IMG/VR virus record: IMGVR_UViG_3300023184_000528
Coordinates: 1 to 23,532 of that record
Origin: a virus
Length of the DNA: 23,532 nt
Strand: one strand, 5' to 3'
The notes below the pieces were generated by a model. The model was not told the DNA's origin. It saw only the letters and a program-made list of their open reading frames with translations, and did no database searches. Shown piece by piece: positions 1-8,364 of the stretch. Made by a program: the position numbers and the translations under genes. Positions within the stretch are counted from its first letter, which is position 1. Each line of letters begins with the position of its first letter.

Positions 1-2
1 CT

Positions 3-467
3 GCTATAGGTGGCGGTGGCGGAGGTTCTCTTGGTGGTGGTGTAGAAAATGGAAATTTTGGCGGTTCGGGTGGCGGCGGTGGAAATGGATCAGCAGGTGG
101 CACTGGAACACCAGGACAAGGAAATAATGGTGGTTCTGGTGGTCCATCATTATCGGGTGGCGGTGGCGGTGGTGCTGGTAGTGTCGGTAGCAATGGTTCT
201 GGTGGTACAGGAGGTGCTGGCGGTAATGGAACACCATCATCGTTATCAGGAACACCAGTAACGTATGCTGGCGGTGGTGGGGGCACAACTGATGCAACTA
301 CTCCTGGCGGCGCAGGGGGGTCGGGTGGTGGTGGCGGTGGTTCAGGACGTCCTGGTGGTTCATATCCTGCCGCTTCAGGGAATACTAATAGTGGCGGCGG
401 TGGTGGGGGTGCTAGAGATTTTATTGGTTCTTCTGGTGGTTCAGGTATTGTTATTTTGACATGGTAA
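3..467 (+). CDS. Glycine-rich adhesin / tail-fibre protein, C-terminal part (5' end outside window)
   Basis: The reading frame is open from the window edge to TAA at 465-467 and gives about 154 residues dominated by Gly, with Ser, Asn, Thr and Ala. Runs of five or six glycines alternate with short loops such as GTPGQGNNGG and TYAGGGGG. It ends in GSGIVILTW, almost the same ending as the glycine-rich proteins at 12869 and 14694 (GSGIVILRW, GSGIVILKWV). It is therefore a third gene of that family, and its N-terminal part with the expected VDYLVVAGGGGG strand lies upstream of the window. Phage glycine-rich domains of this type, for example the T-even gp38 adhesins, form polyglycine II bundles whose loops bind host receptors. 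That role is inferred here from composition and from its place in a fibre cluster. No start codon is visible, so it is partial. Confidence 0.85.
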   Translation, partial: AIGGGGGGSLGGGVENGNFGGSGGGGGNGSAGGTGTPGQGNNGGSGGPSLSGGGGGGAGSVGSNGSGGTGGAGGNGTPSSLSGTPVTYAGGGGGTTDATTPGGAGGSGGGGGGSGRPGGSYPAASGNTNSGGGGGGARDFIGSSGGSGIVILTW

Positions 468-476
468 TATAAGCAA

Positions 477-491
477 CTAAATAACTAAATA
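477..491 (+). promoter_or_regulatory. Tandem late-promoter-like motifs (CTAAATA twice)
   Basis: CTAAATA occurs at 477-483 and again at 485-491 in the gap after the glycine-rich gene, 32 bases before the ATG at 524. It resembles the T4 late -10 element TATAAATA. The same ACTAAATA core precedes three other transcription-unit starts in this window. Promoter function is inferred from the motif and its placement. Confidence 0.5.
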
Positions 492-523
492 GATTAAATT
501 GTTTTAACTTAGGAGAGTATTAA

Positions 524-901
524 ATGGCACATTTTGCACAACTTGATGAAAATAACGTTGTTACTCAAGTCATCGTTGTAAGTAACAATGAACTACTTGA
601 CGCAAATGGTCAAGAACGTGAAGAACTTGGCGTAGCATTCTGTCAAAGATTATTTGGCGGTAACTGGAAACAAACATCATACAATCATGGTATGCGTGTA
701 CGGTATGCTGGTATAGGCTATTCGTACAATGCTGATCTTGATGCGTTTGTTCCACCAAAACCATATGCTTCGTGGACACTGAACAGTGAAACCGCATCGT
801 GGGACGCACCCAAAGCATTACCATCAGATCATGGTACAGGCGATCCAATTAAGCATTACTATTGGAACGAAGAAGCCCAAGATTGGAAATTACCAGCGTA
901 A
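524..901 (+). CDS. Conserved hypothetical phage protein, 125 aa
   Basis: The product begins MAHFAQLDENNVVTQVIVV and is 125 residues long. I recognise it as a recurrent small protein of aquatic phages, usually annotated hypothetical, and I cannot name its function. The middle contains LFGGNWKQTSYN and RYAGIGYSYN. The C-terminal third is rich in Trp and Pro, with the spaced pattern W-x-L-N-x-x-T-x-x-W-x-x-P and then YWNEEAQDWKLPA. This loosely recalls fibre-assembly or chaperone tails, but that is only a resemblance. There is no signal peptide or membrane segment. The start is supported by AGGAG at 511-515, eight bases before ATG. It seems to form its own transcription unit, with two late-promoter-like motifs upstream and a strong terminator just downstream. 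Confidence 0.85.
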   Translation: MAHFAQLDENNVVTQVIVVSNNELLDANGQEREELGVAFCQRLFGGNWKQTSYNHGMRVRYAGIGYSYNADLDAFVPPKPYASWTLNSETASWDAPKALPSDHGTGDPIKHYYWNEEAQDWKLPA

Positions 902-918
902 TTTATTTTCATTCAAAG

Positions 919-943
919 AAACCCTGCTTCGGCAGGGTTTTTT
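919..943 (+). terminator. Rho-independent terminator
   Basis: AAACCCTGC (919-927), loop TTCG (928-931), GCAGGGTTT (932-940), then more T. This is a perfect 9-bp stem with a stable UUCG tetraloop and a T tract, 18 bases after the stop codon of the 125-aa gene. It is the only textbook intrinsic terminator I see in the window. Confidence 0.9.
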
Positions 944-962
944 ATTAGCGGTATAAGATTGA

Positions 963-969
963 CTAAATA
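963..969 (+). promoter_or_regulatory. Late-promoter-like CTAAATA
   Basis: GACTAAATAC lies between the terminator and the next gene, 67 bases before the proposed ATT start at 1037. A weaker variant, GTAAATA, is at 1002-1008. It would restart transcription for the fibre genes after the terminator. Inferred from the motif and its position. Confidence 0.45.
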
Positions 970-1023
970 CAGTATGTCCGTCACGATGCGCTAACATCTA
1001 CGTAAATAAAAGATAACATATCC

Positions 1024-1029
1024 AAGGAG
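1024..1029 (+). promoter_or_regulatory. Ribosome binding site that decides a non-AUG start
   Basis: AAGGAG is the best Shine-Dalgarno sequence near this gene. It lies seven bases before ATT at 1037 and 160 bases before the first in-frame ATG (1190), so it supports the ATT start. Confidence 0.7.
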
Positions 1030-1036
1030 AATTAAA

Positions 1037-1372
1037 ATTTCAGCTTATGTAGAACTTACAATAGAACAAGGTGCGAATTTAATTTCAACTGTTTCTGTCA
1101 ATGACAATCAAGGTGATGCAGTAAATTTAGCAACCTACTCTGCATCTTCTCAACTACGCAAGTCTTATTATTCATCATCAGCAAACACCATGTCGGCAAT
1201 CATTACTGGTAATGCCAATGGTCAGATTACTCTCACAATGACAGCAGCAAACACCGCTAACCTTACTCCAGGTCGTTATGTCTATGATTTAACTATTCGT
1301 AATTCCGTAGACAATTCTGTAACCCGTGTAGTAGAAGGTACGGCAGTTGTATTACCATCCGTTACGAGGTAA
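1037..1372 (+). CDS. Small virion structural protein, probable ATT start, 111 aa
   Basis: The frame is open from a stop at 1007-1009 to TAA at 1370-1372. The only in-frame ATG (1190) would give 60 residues, but coding continues upstream as SAYVELTIEQGANLISTVSV, an Ig-like or beta-strand N-terminus. Similar starts (M-S-x-Y-x-E-L-T-x-E-Q-G) are familiar to me from phage structural proteins. No ATG, GTG or TTG is in frame between 1007 and 1190, whereas ATT at 1037 has AAGGAG seven bases upstream. The C-terminal half reads GRYVYDLTIRN and RVVEGTAVVLPSVTR, typical of a small beta-sandwich fibre or baseplate domain. The next gene starts three bases after the stop in the same frame, with its GAGG site (1366-1369) inside this gene's end. 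Function is otherwise unknown. Confidence 0.75.
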   Translation: MSAYVELTIEQGANLISTVSVNDNQGDAVNLATYSASSQLRKSYYSSSANTMSAIITGNANGQITLTMTAANTANLTPGRYVYDLTIRNSVDNSVTRVVEGTAVVLPSVTR

Positions 1373-1375
1373 GAA

Positions 1376-1606
1376 ATGGCAATAGATATCGGTAGGGTTG
1401 TAATTAATCAACCCAACAGAACAACAATAACATCACCGAATTATCGTCCTAAACCTAATGTGGCATTTGCTGAGATCAATGATGTCTCGACAGAAGGTTT
1501 AGAAGATGGTTTCACAATCATCTTTAGTGCTGCAAATAATCGATATGAAACTAAAAGCGCAGCAAATCTAACTGCATCTATCTCCATATTTGGTGGATAT
1601 TTCTAA
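1376..1606 (+). CDS. Small hypothetical structural protein, 76 aa
   Basis: The 76-residue product begins MAIDIGRVVINQPNRTTI and ends SISIFGGYF. It is predicted to be soluble, with short beta segments around FAEINDVS, DGFTIIFSA and NRYETKSA. I do not recognise a named family. GAGG at 1366-1369, six bases before ATG, supports the start. The gene lies between the small beta protein and the giant fibre and is probably co-transcribed with both. The aromatic/hydrophobic-GG ending recurs in several proteins of this cluster, which weakly suggests a shared assembly or capping role. It may be a baseplate or fibre accessory protein, but this is inference. Confidence 0.7.
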   Translation: MAIDIGRVVINQPNRTTITSPNYRPKPNVAFAEINDVSTEGLEDGFTIIFSAANNRYETKSAANLTASISIFGGYF

Positions 1607-1614
1607 GAATATAA

Positions 1615-4600
1615 ATGGCTAATTCTCTTATCCAAATAAAGCAGTCGTTTACAAACACTGTTCCAGTATCGTTAAATGTTGGTGAACTTGCCTATTCGTA
1701 TGTAAGTAATAGTTTATTCATTGGTTCGCCAGGGAATTCTGGTTATATTAACATTGGTGGTTTCAGTTCTTTACTCAGGTATGATGAAGCATTTCATGCA
1801 GCCAACTCTGGATTCATACAAGCAAACGCATCGTTTCTTCATGCTAATGCTGCATTCATCAAAGCGAACTCTGGTTACAATTCACAGAACTCAAGTGGTA
1901 ACTATGCTAATGCTGCATTCATTCGTGCAAACAATTCTCTTAATGCCAATCTTGGTGGTCAAGTTACTGGTGTTACGACATTCAATTCTAACACATTTGC
2001 ATCATCAAACACAACAGGTGATTTAGTTGTCGTTGGTGGTGCCGCAATCAAAGGTAATGTATACACAGGTTCGATTTACATTACAGGTAATGCTTTAAGT
2101 GGAACAACTAATGGTATTGTATTTCCTGATGGAACAATACAGAACACTGCACCAGGTCCAATTGCTTTATCTGCTAACTTAGCATTCGGTAATGCTAACG
2201 GAGCATTTGCCAAATCAAATGCTGCTTATGATGCTGCTAATGCTGCATTCATTCGTGCTAATAATGCTGTTAATGCGAACTTAGGTGGCACGATCACCGC
2301 AACAACTGCGGCAGTATCAAACACTTCGGGTGCTTTGATTGTTGCGGGTGGTGTTGGTATCAAAGGTAATGTTTACACTGGTTCAATTGTTTTGACAGGT
2401 AATGGTGTTGGTGGTTTAACAAACACAATTACATTCCCTGACGGTACAGTTCAGAATAGTTCACCAGTTGCAATTGGTAACTATGCCAACTCTGCTTTTG
2501 CAAATGCCAATGGTGCTTTTGCTGCTGCTAATGCTGCTTTTGCAAATGCCAATGGTGCTTTTGCTAAATCAAATGCTGCTTTTGCTTTTGCGAATGGCGC
2601 ATTCGTTGCTGCCAACTTAGCATTCAATCAAGCAAATTCTGGATTCATCCAAGCAAACTCTGCATATGCTCAAGCAAATGCTGCTTATACTTCACAGAAT
2701 GCTTCTGGTCAATATGCGAATGCTGCATTCACAAGAGCAAACAATTCTCTTAGTGCAAACGTTGGTGGTATAGTTACAGGTGACGTTACCATTACAGGTA
2801 ATTTGTTAGTAACTGGTAATACAACTTATGTAAACAGTTCACAAACTTTAATTGCTGATAACATTTTAACTCTGAATGCAGCAATTAATCAAGCATCTGC
2901 ACCAATACTCAATGCTGGTATCGAAATTGATCGTGGTTCTGCTGCAAACGTTTATGTGTTGTGGAATGAGTCGGCAACAAAGTGGACAGTTACAAACGAT
3001 GGTACTGGTTACTATGGTATTGGTTCTGATGCTGCTGAATCATATGCCAACTCTGCGTTTATCAAATCGAATGCTGCGTTTGGTCATGCTAATGCTGCGT
3101 ACATAAGTCAAAATGCAACTGGTCAATATGCTAACTCTGCGTTTGCACAGGCAAATGCTGCATATCAAAGTCAGAATGCCACAGGTCAATATGCCAACTC
3201 CGCATTTGTACATGCCAACTCAGCATTCACTTATGGTAATGCAACTGCCACATATGCTAACTCTGCATTCATTCGTGCCAACAATTCACTAAACGCAAAC
3301 GTTGGTGGTCAAGTTACTGGCGATGTAACATTCGTAGGTAACGTAACATCCAACACAATAACAACAACGGGTTCAAATGGTAGCATCTCAGGTGCTAATG
3401 CCATCTTTACCAACTATATTTTTGCTGCGAATGGTAATGTAGACTTATACATCTACAGTTCGAATGCTTATGCGAATGCCAATGGAGGTTTTGCCAAAGC
3501 AAATGCTGCTTTTGCGAATGCTAATGGTGCTTTTGCTGCTGCGAACTTATCTTACAATCACGCAAACTCCGGTTATCAAAGTCAAAATGCAACTGGACAA
3601 TATGCCAATGCTGCATTTACGGTTGCCAATGGTGCATTTATTCATGCTAATGCCGCTTATCAAAGTCAAAATGCAACTGGACAATATGCCAATGCTGCAT
3701 TTACGGTTGCCAATGGTGCATTTATTCATGCTAATGCCGCTTATCAGAGTCAGAATGCAACTGGTAATGTAGCAAACGCTGGATTTACCGTTGCTAATGG
3801 TGCGTTCTTCCATGCTAATGCGGCTTACCAAAGTCAGAATGCAACTGGACAATATGCCAATGCTGCATTCATACAATCAAACTCTGCTTACCAAAGTCAG
3901 AATGCAACTGGTAATGTAGCAAACGCCGGATTCACTGTTGCTAATGGTGCTTTTTTTCATGCCAATGCTTCTTATATAAGTCAGAATGCCACTGGTCAAT
4001 ATGCTAACTCCGCATTTAATCAGGCTAATTCGGCTTACCAAAGTCAGAATACAACTGGTCAATATGCCAACTCCGCATATGCTCAAGCAAACTCCGCATA
4101 TCAATCGCAAAATGCCACAGGACAATATGCTAATGCTGCGTTCATTCGTGCTAACAATTCATTAGATGCAAACAATGGTGGTGTAGTTACAGGTAATGTA
4201 ACAATCACACAGAACCTTATTGTTTTGCGTGATACCACTGTTTCGGGAAATCTTTTTGTTCTAGGTAATACATTCTCAATCAATGCGGGTTCATTGGTTT
4301 CTAATGATACATTATTCATTTTAGGAACAGGTAACTACACTGCTGATGTTTTAGATATTGGTTTTGCTTCACATTATAATGATGGTGTAAATGCTCATAC
4401 GGGTTTAATTCGTGATTCTGGCACAAAAGAATGGCAACTATTTAAAGGTTACACGCCTGAAATTCTTGCAAACAATAACATTGATATCAATCATCCTTCA
4501 TTTCAGATTGATACACTGAATGCAAATCTTCATGCAACATATGTACTAACCAAAAACATTGACTTACTTCCGTATGCCAATTCGATATATGATAAGACGA

Positions 4601-7014
4601 ATGCATCATTTAATTCTGCCAATTCAGGATTTAATCAAGCAAACTCTGCATATCAGTCACAGAATGCCACAGGTCAGTATGCAAATTCTGCGTTTATACA
4701 AGCAAATGCCGCATATCAAAGTCAAAATGCAACAGGTGAATATGCTAATGCTGCATTCAATCATGCGAATGCTTCTTTTGCCGCTGCTAATAATGTATTC
4801 CCGCAGATTCAACCAGCATACAATACAGCAAACGCCGCATTCATACAAGCAAATACTGGTTACGATTTAGCAAACTCAATTGCTAATAACAGTACCGTTG
4901 CTGGTACATCTAATGTTGCGAACTATGTAAATCTACAGCCGAAATCTGGTAGTGGTTTGCATTATCTTGTATTGGCAAATGCAATTTCAGGTAATATTGC
5001 TGTTGGTGGTAATACTCAATTATATTACAGTCCATCATCCGATACTTTATATACACAGAAAGCAGTGTTTGGTCAATCTGTACAAACGTCATCGTTACTT
5101 GCCGCAGCAGGAAGTATTTTACTATTCAATACGACTGCTACCACAATTCGTATGGGTGGTGCAGCAACAACTATTAATATTGGTAACGCTGGTGGTATTA
5201 CAAACGTATTTGGCACACTTGCTGTTAATGGTGTAAGTGTAATTGGTTTTACACAAGGCGCATACAACACAGGCAACTCAGCATTCATTCAATCTAATGC
5301 TGCGTTCAATCATGCCAATGCATCTTTTGAAGCAGCCAATAATGTATTCCCACAGATACAACCAGCATTTAATACTGCCAATGCTGCATTCTTACAAGCA
5401 AACACGCCAAGTTATGTTGCCAACTCTGCGGCATCTTATGCTAACTCCGCATTTGGAACTGCCAACTCTGCTTCAGTGTATGCCAACTCTGCATTCACTG
5501 CTGCTAATGTTGCTGATGGTAAAGCGGTAGCATCCGGTAACTATGCGAATGGCGCATTCTTACAAGCGAATGTAGGAATAACACACGCACAGTCTGCATT
5601 TATTCAAGCAAACTCTGCATACGAATCACAGAATGCAACTGGTCAATATGCCAACTCTGCATTTATACAAGCAAACTCTGCTTTCTTTCATGCTAATGCT
5701 GCGTTCCTTGCTGCCAATAATGCAACGGACACTTATGTTCGTAATCATGCTAATGCTGCATTCATTCGTGCTAACAATTCACTAAACGCAAATGTTGGTG
5801 GTTCGATTACTGGTGATGTTACTATCACAGGTAATCTGATTGTATCTGGTAATACTGTTTATGCCAATGCACAGACCGTTCTGATTGCCGATAACATTAT
5901 CACACTGAATGCTGCTATAGATCAGACATCAGCACCAACAATGAATGCTGGCGTTGAAGTTGATCGTGGTAATCAACCAAACGTTTCTATTATTTGGAAT
6001 GAGACTACACAAAAGTGGACATTCACTAACGATGGTTCTACTTATTCTGACTTAGGTTCGGGTTCTGGTTCAGCAGGTGTTTATGCCAACGGTGCATTCA
6101 TACAAGCAAACTCTGCTTTCTTCCATGCTAATGCTGCTTACAATCAAGCAAACTCTGGTGGTAGTGTTGCAATTACTTTTGGACCAAACCCTCCAGTATC
6201 AGGTAATGCTAACGGTCATATTTGGATAGATTCTGCTGATGGTTCAGAGTACATATACTTTAAAGATTCTGATGGATTCCAGTGGGTTGAATTTGGACCA
6301 GGCAGTGCTAATATTGTATCAAATACTTTCATTACTGCAAATGTAACCGCACCATTTAGTCAAGCAAATGCTGCATTCAACCAAGCAAACTCAGCATTTA
6401 TCCAAGCAAATGCATCGTTTAATACTGGTAACTCTGCATTTATTACGGCAAATGCTGCATTTATACAAGCGAATACACCAGACTATGTTGCAAATTCTGC
6501 GGCATCATATGCTAATGCTGCATTCTTACAAGCGAATACTGCTAATACAATTTTAATTGATTCGGCACGATTGGCACCTAATCTGAAATTAAGCATCATT
6601 CAGGTACTTGAAACTGCAAATATCTATTCAACTCCAATTAGTGGTAATGTGAACATAGATATTGGTGTAAATACTTCTTATTTCTTCTCATCAAATACCA
6701 CAGCAAATGTTACTTTTAATTTAAGAGGAACTTCTAGTGCTTCATTTGATAGCACAGTTGGTATTGGACAGACTGCATCAGTAGCGATTGCACTTAAACA
6801 AGGTGCAACAAAGTATAAAGCAAATGTGTATATTGATGGTGTGTTACAAACACCATACTGGTTAGGTAACTCTTCACCAGGTTATGCTACATCACAACAA
6901 CAGTCAATTGATGTCTATACATACACAGTATTTAAAACGGCAGCGGCAACATACAGCATACTGGCAGCAAATAGCAACTTTGGATTGGCTCAAGGCCAAC
7001 CAGGTCAAGGATAA
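1615..7014 (+). CDS. Giant heptad-repeat tail-fibre protein, 1,799 aa
   Basis: Long stretches follow a seven-residue repeat, roughly [AQ]-N-[AS]-[AGT]-[FYG]-x-x (ANAAFIQ, ANSAYQS, QNATGQY). Phe/Tyr and Ala fall at alternating 3/4 spacing, as in a trimeric coiled coil. Beta modules interrupt the heptads: residues about 116-182 and 223-284 (SGALIVAGG, then FPDGTVQN); 383-470 and 1395-1484 (LIADNI-x-TLNAA, AG-x-E-x-DRG); about 854-982 (LDIGFASHYNDG, GLIRDSGTKEWQLF); about 1100-1210; and about 1517-1570 (GHIWIDSADG, FQWVEFG). Six copies of a F-x-RANN linker mark heptad-to-beta transitions. The last 140 residues resemble the 216-aa protein at 11896. These modules are common in T4-like fibres, so a long host-binding fibre is likely. 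ATG at 1615 has only a weak ribosome site. The gene ends TAA TAA TAG directly before the next ATG. Confidence 0.9.
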   Translation: MANSLIQIKQSFTNTVPVSLNVGELAYSYVSNSLFIGSPGNSGYINIGGFSSLLRYDEAFHAANSGFIQANASFLHANAAFIKANSGYNSQNSSGNYANAAFIRANNSLNANLGGQVTGVTTFNSNTFASSNTTGDLVVVGGAAIKGNVYTGSIYITGNALSGTTNGIVFPDGTIQNTAPGPIALSANLAFGNANGAFAKSNAAYDAANAAFIRANNAVNANLGGTITATTAAVSNTSGALIVAGGVGIKGNVYTGSIVLTGNGVGGLTNTITFPDGTVQNSSPVAIGNYANSAFANANGAFAAANAAFANANGAFAKSNAAFAFANGAFVAANLAFNQANSGFIQANSAYAQANAAYTSQNASGQYANAAFTRANNSLSANVGGIVTGDVTITGNLLVTGNTTYVNSSQTLIADNILTLNAAINQASAPILNAGIEIDRGSAANVYVLWNESATKWTVTNDGTGYYGIGSDAAESYANSAFIKSNAAFGHANAAYISQNATGQYANSAFAQANAAYQSQNATGQYANSAFVHANSAFTYGNATATYANSAFIRANNSLNANVGGQVTGDVTFVGNVTSNTITTTGSNGSISGANAIFTNYIFAANGNVDLYIYSSNAYANANGGFAKANAAFANANGAFAAANLSYNHANSGYQSQNATGQYANAAFTVANGAFIHANAAYQSQNATGQYANAAFTVANGAFIHANAAYQSQNATGNVANAGFTVANGAFFHANAAYQSQNATGQYANAAFIQSNSAYQSQNATGNVANAGFTVANGAFFHANASYISQNATGQYANSAFNQANSAYQSQNTTGQYANSAYAQANSAYQSQNATGQYANAAFIRANNSLDANNGGVVTGNVTITQNLIVLRDTTVSGNLFVLGNTFSINAGSLVSNDTLFILGTGNYTADVLDIGFASHYNDGVNAHTGLIRDSGTKEWQLFKGYTPEILANNNIDINHPSFQIDTLNANLHATYVLTKNIDLLPYANSIYDKTNASFNSANSGFNQANSAYQSQNATGQYANSAFIQANAAYQSQNATGEYANAAFNHANASFAAANNVFPQIQPAYNTANAAFIQANTGYDLANSIANNSTVAGTSNVANYVNLQPKSGSGLHYLVLANAISGNIAVGGNTQLYYSPSSDTLYTQKAVFGQSVQTSSLLAAAGSILLFNTTATTIRMGGAATTINIGNAGGITNVFGTLAVNGVSVIGFTQGAYNTGNSAFIQSNAAFNHANASFEAANNVFPQIQPAFNTANAAFLQANTPSYVANSAASYANSAFGTANSASVYANSAFTAANVADGKAVASGNYANGAFLQANVGITHAQSAFIQANSAYESQNATGQYANSAFIQANSAFFHANAAFLAANNATDTYVRNHANAAFIRANNSLNANVGGSITGDVTITGNLIVSGNTVYANAQTVLIADNIITLNAAIDQTSAPTMNAGVEVDRGNQPNVSIIWNETTQKWTFTNDGSTYSDLGSGSGSAGVYANGAFIQANSAFFHANAAYNQANSGGSVAITFGPNPPVSGNANGHIWIDSADGSEYIYFKDSDGFQWVEFGPGSANIVSNTFITANVTAPFSQANAAFNQANSAFIQANASFNTGNSAFITANAAFIQANTPDYVANSAASYANAAFLQANTANTILIDSARLAPNLKLSIIQVLETANIYSTPISGNVNIDIGVNTSYFFSSNTTANVTFNLRGTSSASFDSTVGIGQTASVAIALKQGATKYKANVYIDGVLQTPYWLGNSSPGYATSQQQSIDVYTYTVFKTAAATYSILAANSNFGLAQGQPGQG
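3577..3744 (+). repeat. Perfect 84-bp tandem duplication inside the fibre gene
   Basis: 3577-3660 and 3661-3744 are identical over all 84 bases and encode four heptads (28 residues, QSQNATGQY to NAAY) twice. Related but diverged 84-base units follow at 3745-3828 and 3889-3972. The identity at synonymous positions points to a recent slippage or recombination event. Confidence 0.95.
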
Positions 7015-7020
7015 TAATAG

Positions 7021-8361
7021 ATGGCTATAGGCATAAATTTTCCAAGTAATCCAACAGCAAATCAATCTTATTCTTTTGGGAGTAAGACTTGGATTTTTAA
7101 TGGCTACGGATGGAAATTACAAACATTATTTTCTGCTAATTCAGAATTATCGTCATTTTCTACATTAGCAGATGGTGCAACATCAACATATAGTTTAGGT
7201 TTCACACCTATATCTAATGCTGCCATATTTGTTTCTGTTGGAGGTATAGTTCAGAATGAATCTGACTATGTTATTAATGCTTCTAACAATACCATTTCGT
7301 TTACCGAACCTCCACCCACATCTGAGAATGTTCGTGTTGTAGGTTATAGAACCATGACTCCATATTATTTGGATGTTGCTAATTCTATCGGTGCAATTGT
7401 TCAAGCATATAATGGTGTTGGTGATGGCGGAACACAGACATTTAATCTTGGTTTCAATCCATATGGTGCCAATTCCGTATTTGTAACAGTCGGTGGTATC
7501 GTACAACCAGACAATGCGTATACGGTAAGTAATGTTGCAAACACAATTACATTTGGTACTGCACCACAGAACAATGAAAACATTCGTGTTGTTGGTTATA
7601 GTCGTGTAAATCCATTCATCACATACTATGCTAATCAGAATGTTTCGGTATCGGTATATGAAACAACTGCGAATGGTAACACGACAACATTCCCACTAGG
7701 ATTTAATCCACAAGCAAAAGAGTTTCTGACCGTAACGATTGATGGTATCGTACAACCACTTTCCGTTTATTCGGTAAACACAACTGCTAACACAATTACA
7801 TTTGATGCTCCACCTGCCAACAATGAATTAGTTCGTGTAGCAACATTCTACACTGCGGTTAATACGATTGCTATTCAATTAGCAGCAACAAACACCACAG
7901 TATCTACGTTTGAAACAACAGCAAATGGTTTAGTTAGTACCTTTGCTCTCGGCTTCACACCAGTAAGTAATCAGGCATTAATTGTAGCGATTGATGGTGT
8001 ACTTCAAGCACCAAGTTCCTATTTAATCAATGCATCAGCAAACACAATCACGTTTGATGTTGCACCAGTAAATAATGAATACATTTCAGTTACCACAATC
8101 GGTGCAACAAATGTTTATGTGGTAAATGATGGAACAATTACTCTTGCAAAATTAGCACCAAATGTTACAGATCGCCTCACACAGATTAATGATACAGCAA
8201 ACGCAGCATTCAATACAGGTAACTCAGGTTTCATTCAAGCGAATGCAGGATTTGGTGTGGCAAACTCTGCGGCAATTTATGCCAACGGTGCTTTTGTGAC
8301 AGCAAACGCAGCAGCAACAACAGGAAAAGCAATTGCTATGTCAATTGTATTCGGAGGTTAA
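7021..8361 (+). CDS. Tail-fibre protein with four tandem beta repeats, 446 aa
   Basis: The N-terminus INFPSNPTANQSYSFGSKTW followed by NGYGWKL matches a widespread phage-fibre leader (INFPxxPxxGQxYxFGxxxWxYNGxxW). Four tandem repeats of about 65-75 residues follow, at about 48-110, 128-199, 211-285 and 295-366. Each has x-LGF-x-P, V-x-V-x-G-[IV]-[VL]-Q, NTI-x-F and PP-x-[NS]-E cores (for example FVSVGGIVQ, FVTVGGIVQ, VTIDGIVQ). The C-terminus carries a TITLAKLAP segment, a short run of the ANAAF heptads seen in the giant fibre, and the ending AMSIVFGG. It is probably a trimeric fibre or baseplate-wedge fibre. AAGGA at 7007-7011 supports the start. It is in frame with the giant fibre and separated from it by three consecutive stop codons, so the two may once have been one gene. 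Confidence 0.85.
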   Translation: MAIGINFPSNPTANQSYSFGSKTWIFNGYGWKLQTLFSANSELSSFSTLADGATSTYSLGFTPISNAAIFVSVGGIVQNESDYVINASNNTISFTEPPPTSENVRVVGYRTMTPYYLDVANSIGAIVQAYNGVGDGGTQTFNLGFNPYGANSVFVTVGGIVQPDNAYTVSNVANTITFGTAPQNNENIRVVGYSRVNPFITYYANQNVSVSVYETTANGNTTTFPLGFNPQAKEFLTVTIDGIVQPLSVYSVNTTANTITFDAPPANNELVRVATFYTAVNTIAIQLAATNTTVSTFETTANGLVSTFALGFTPVSNQALIVAIDGVLQAPSSYLINASANTITFDVAPVNNEYISVTTIGATNVYVVNDGTITLAKLAPNVTDRLTQINDTANAAFNTGNSGFIQANAGFGVANSAAIYANGAFVTANAAATTGKAIAMSIVFGG

Positions 8362-8364
8362 CGA

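Noticed and set aside
1190-1372. A 60-aa gene starting at ATG 1190
   Set aside because: Coding clearly continues upstream as a beta-type N-terminus and the good ribosome site is at 1024-1029, not near 1190.
3547-4319. Several minus-strand open frames (70-110 codons) across the heptad region
   Set aside because: They are by-products of the repetitive plus-strand codons. Their Cys/Ile/Ser repeats mirror the ANAAF array, and they have no ribosome sites or conserved features.
1800-6550. CRISPR-like or iteron repeat array
   Set aside because: The repeats keep a continuous reading frame in multiples of seven codons with synonymous variation. This is protein repeat coding, not spacer arrays or an origin.
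7012-7020. Programmed read-through between the 1,799-aa and 446-aa fibres
   Set aside because: Three consecutive stop codons (TAA TAA TAG) make read-through very unlikely, and the second gene has its own AAGGA site and a standard fibre N-terminus.
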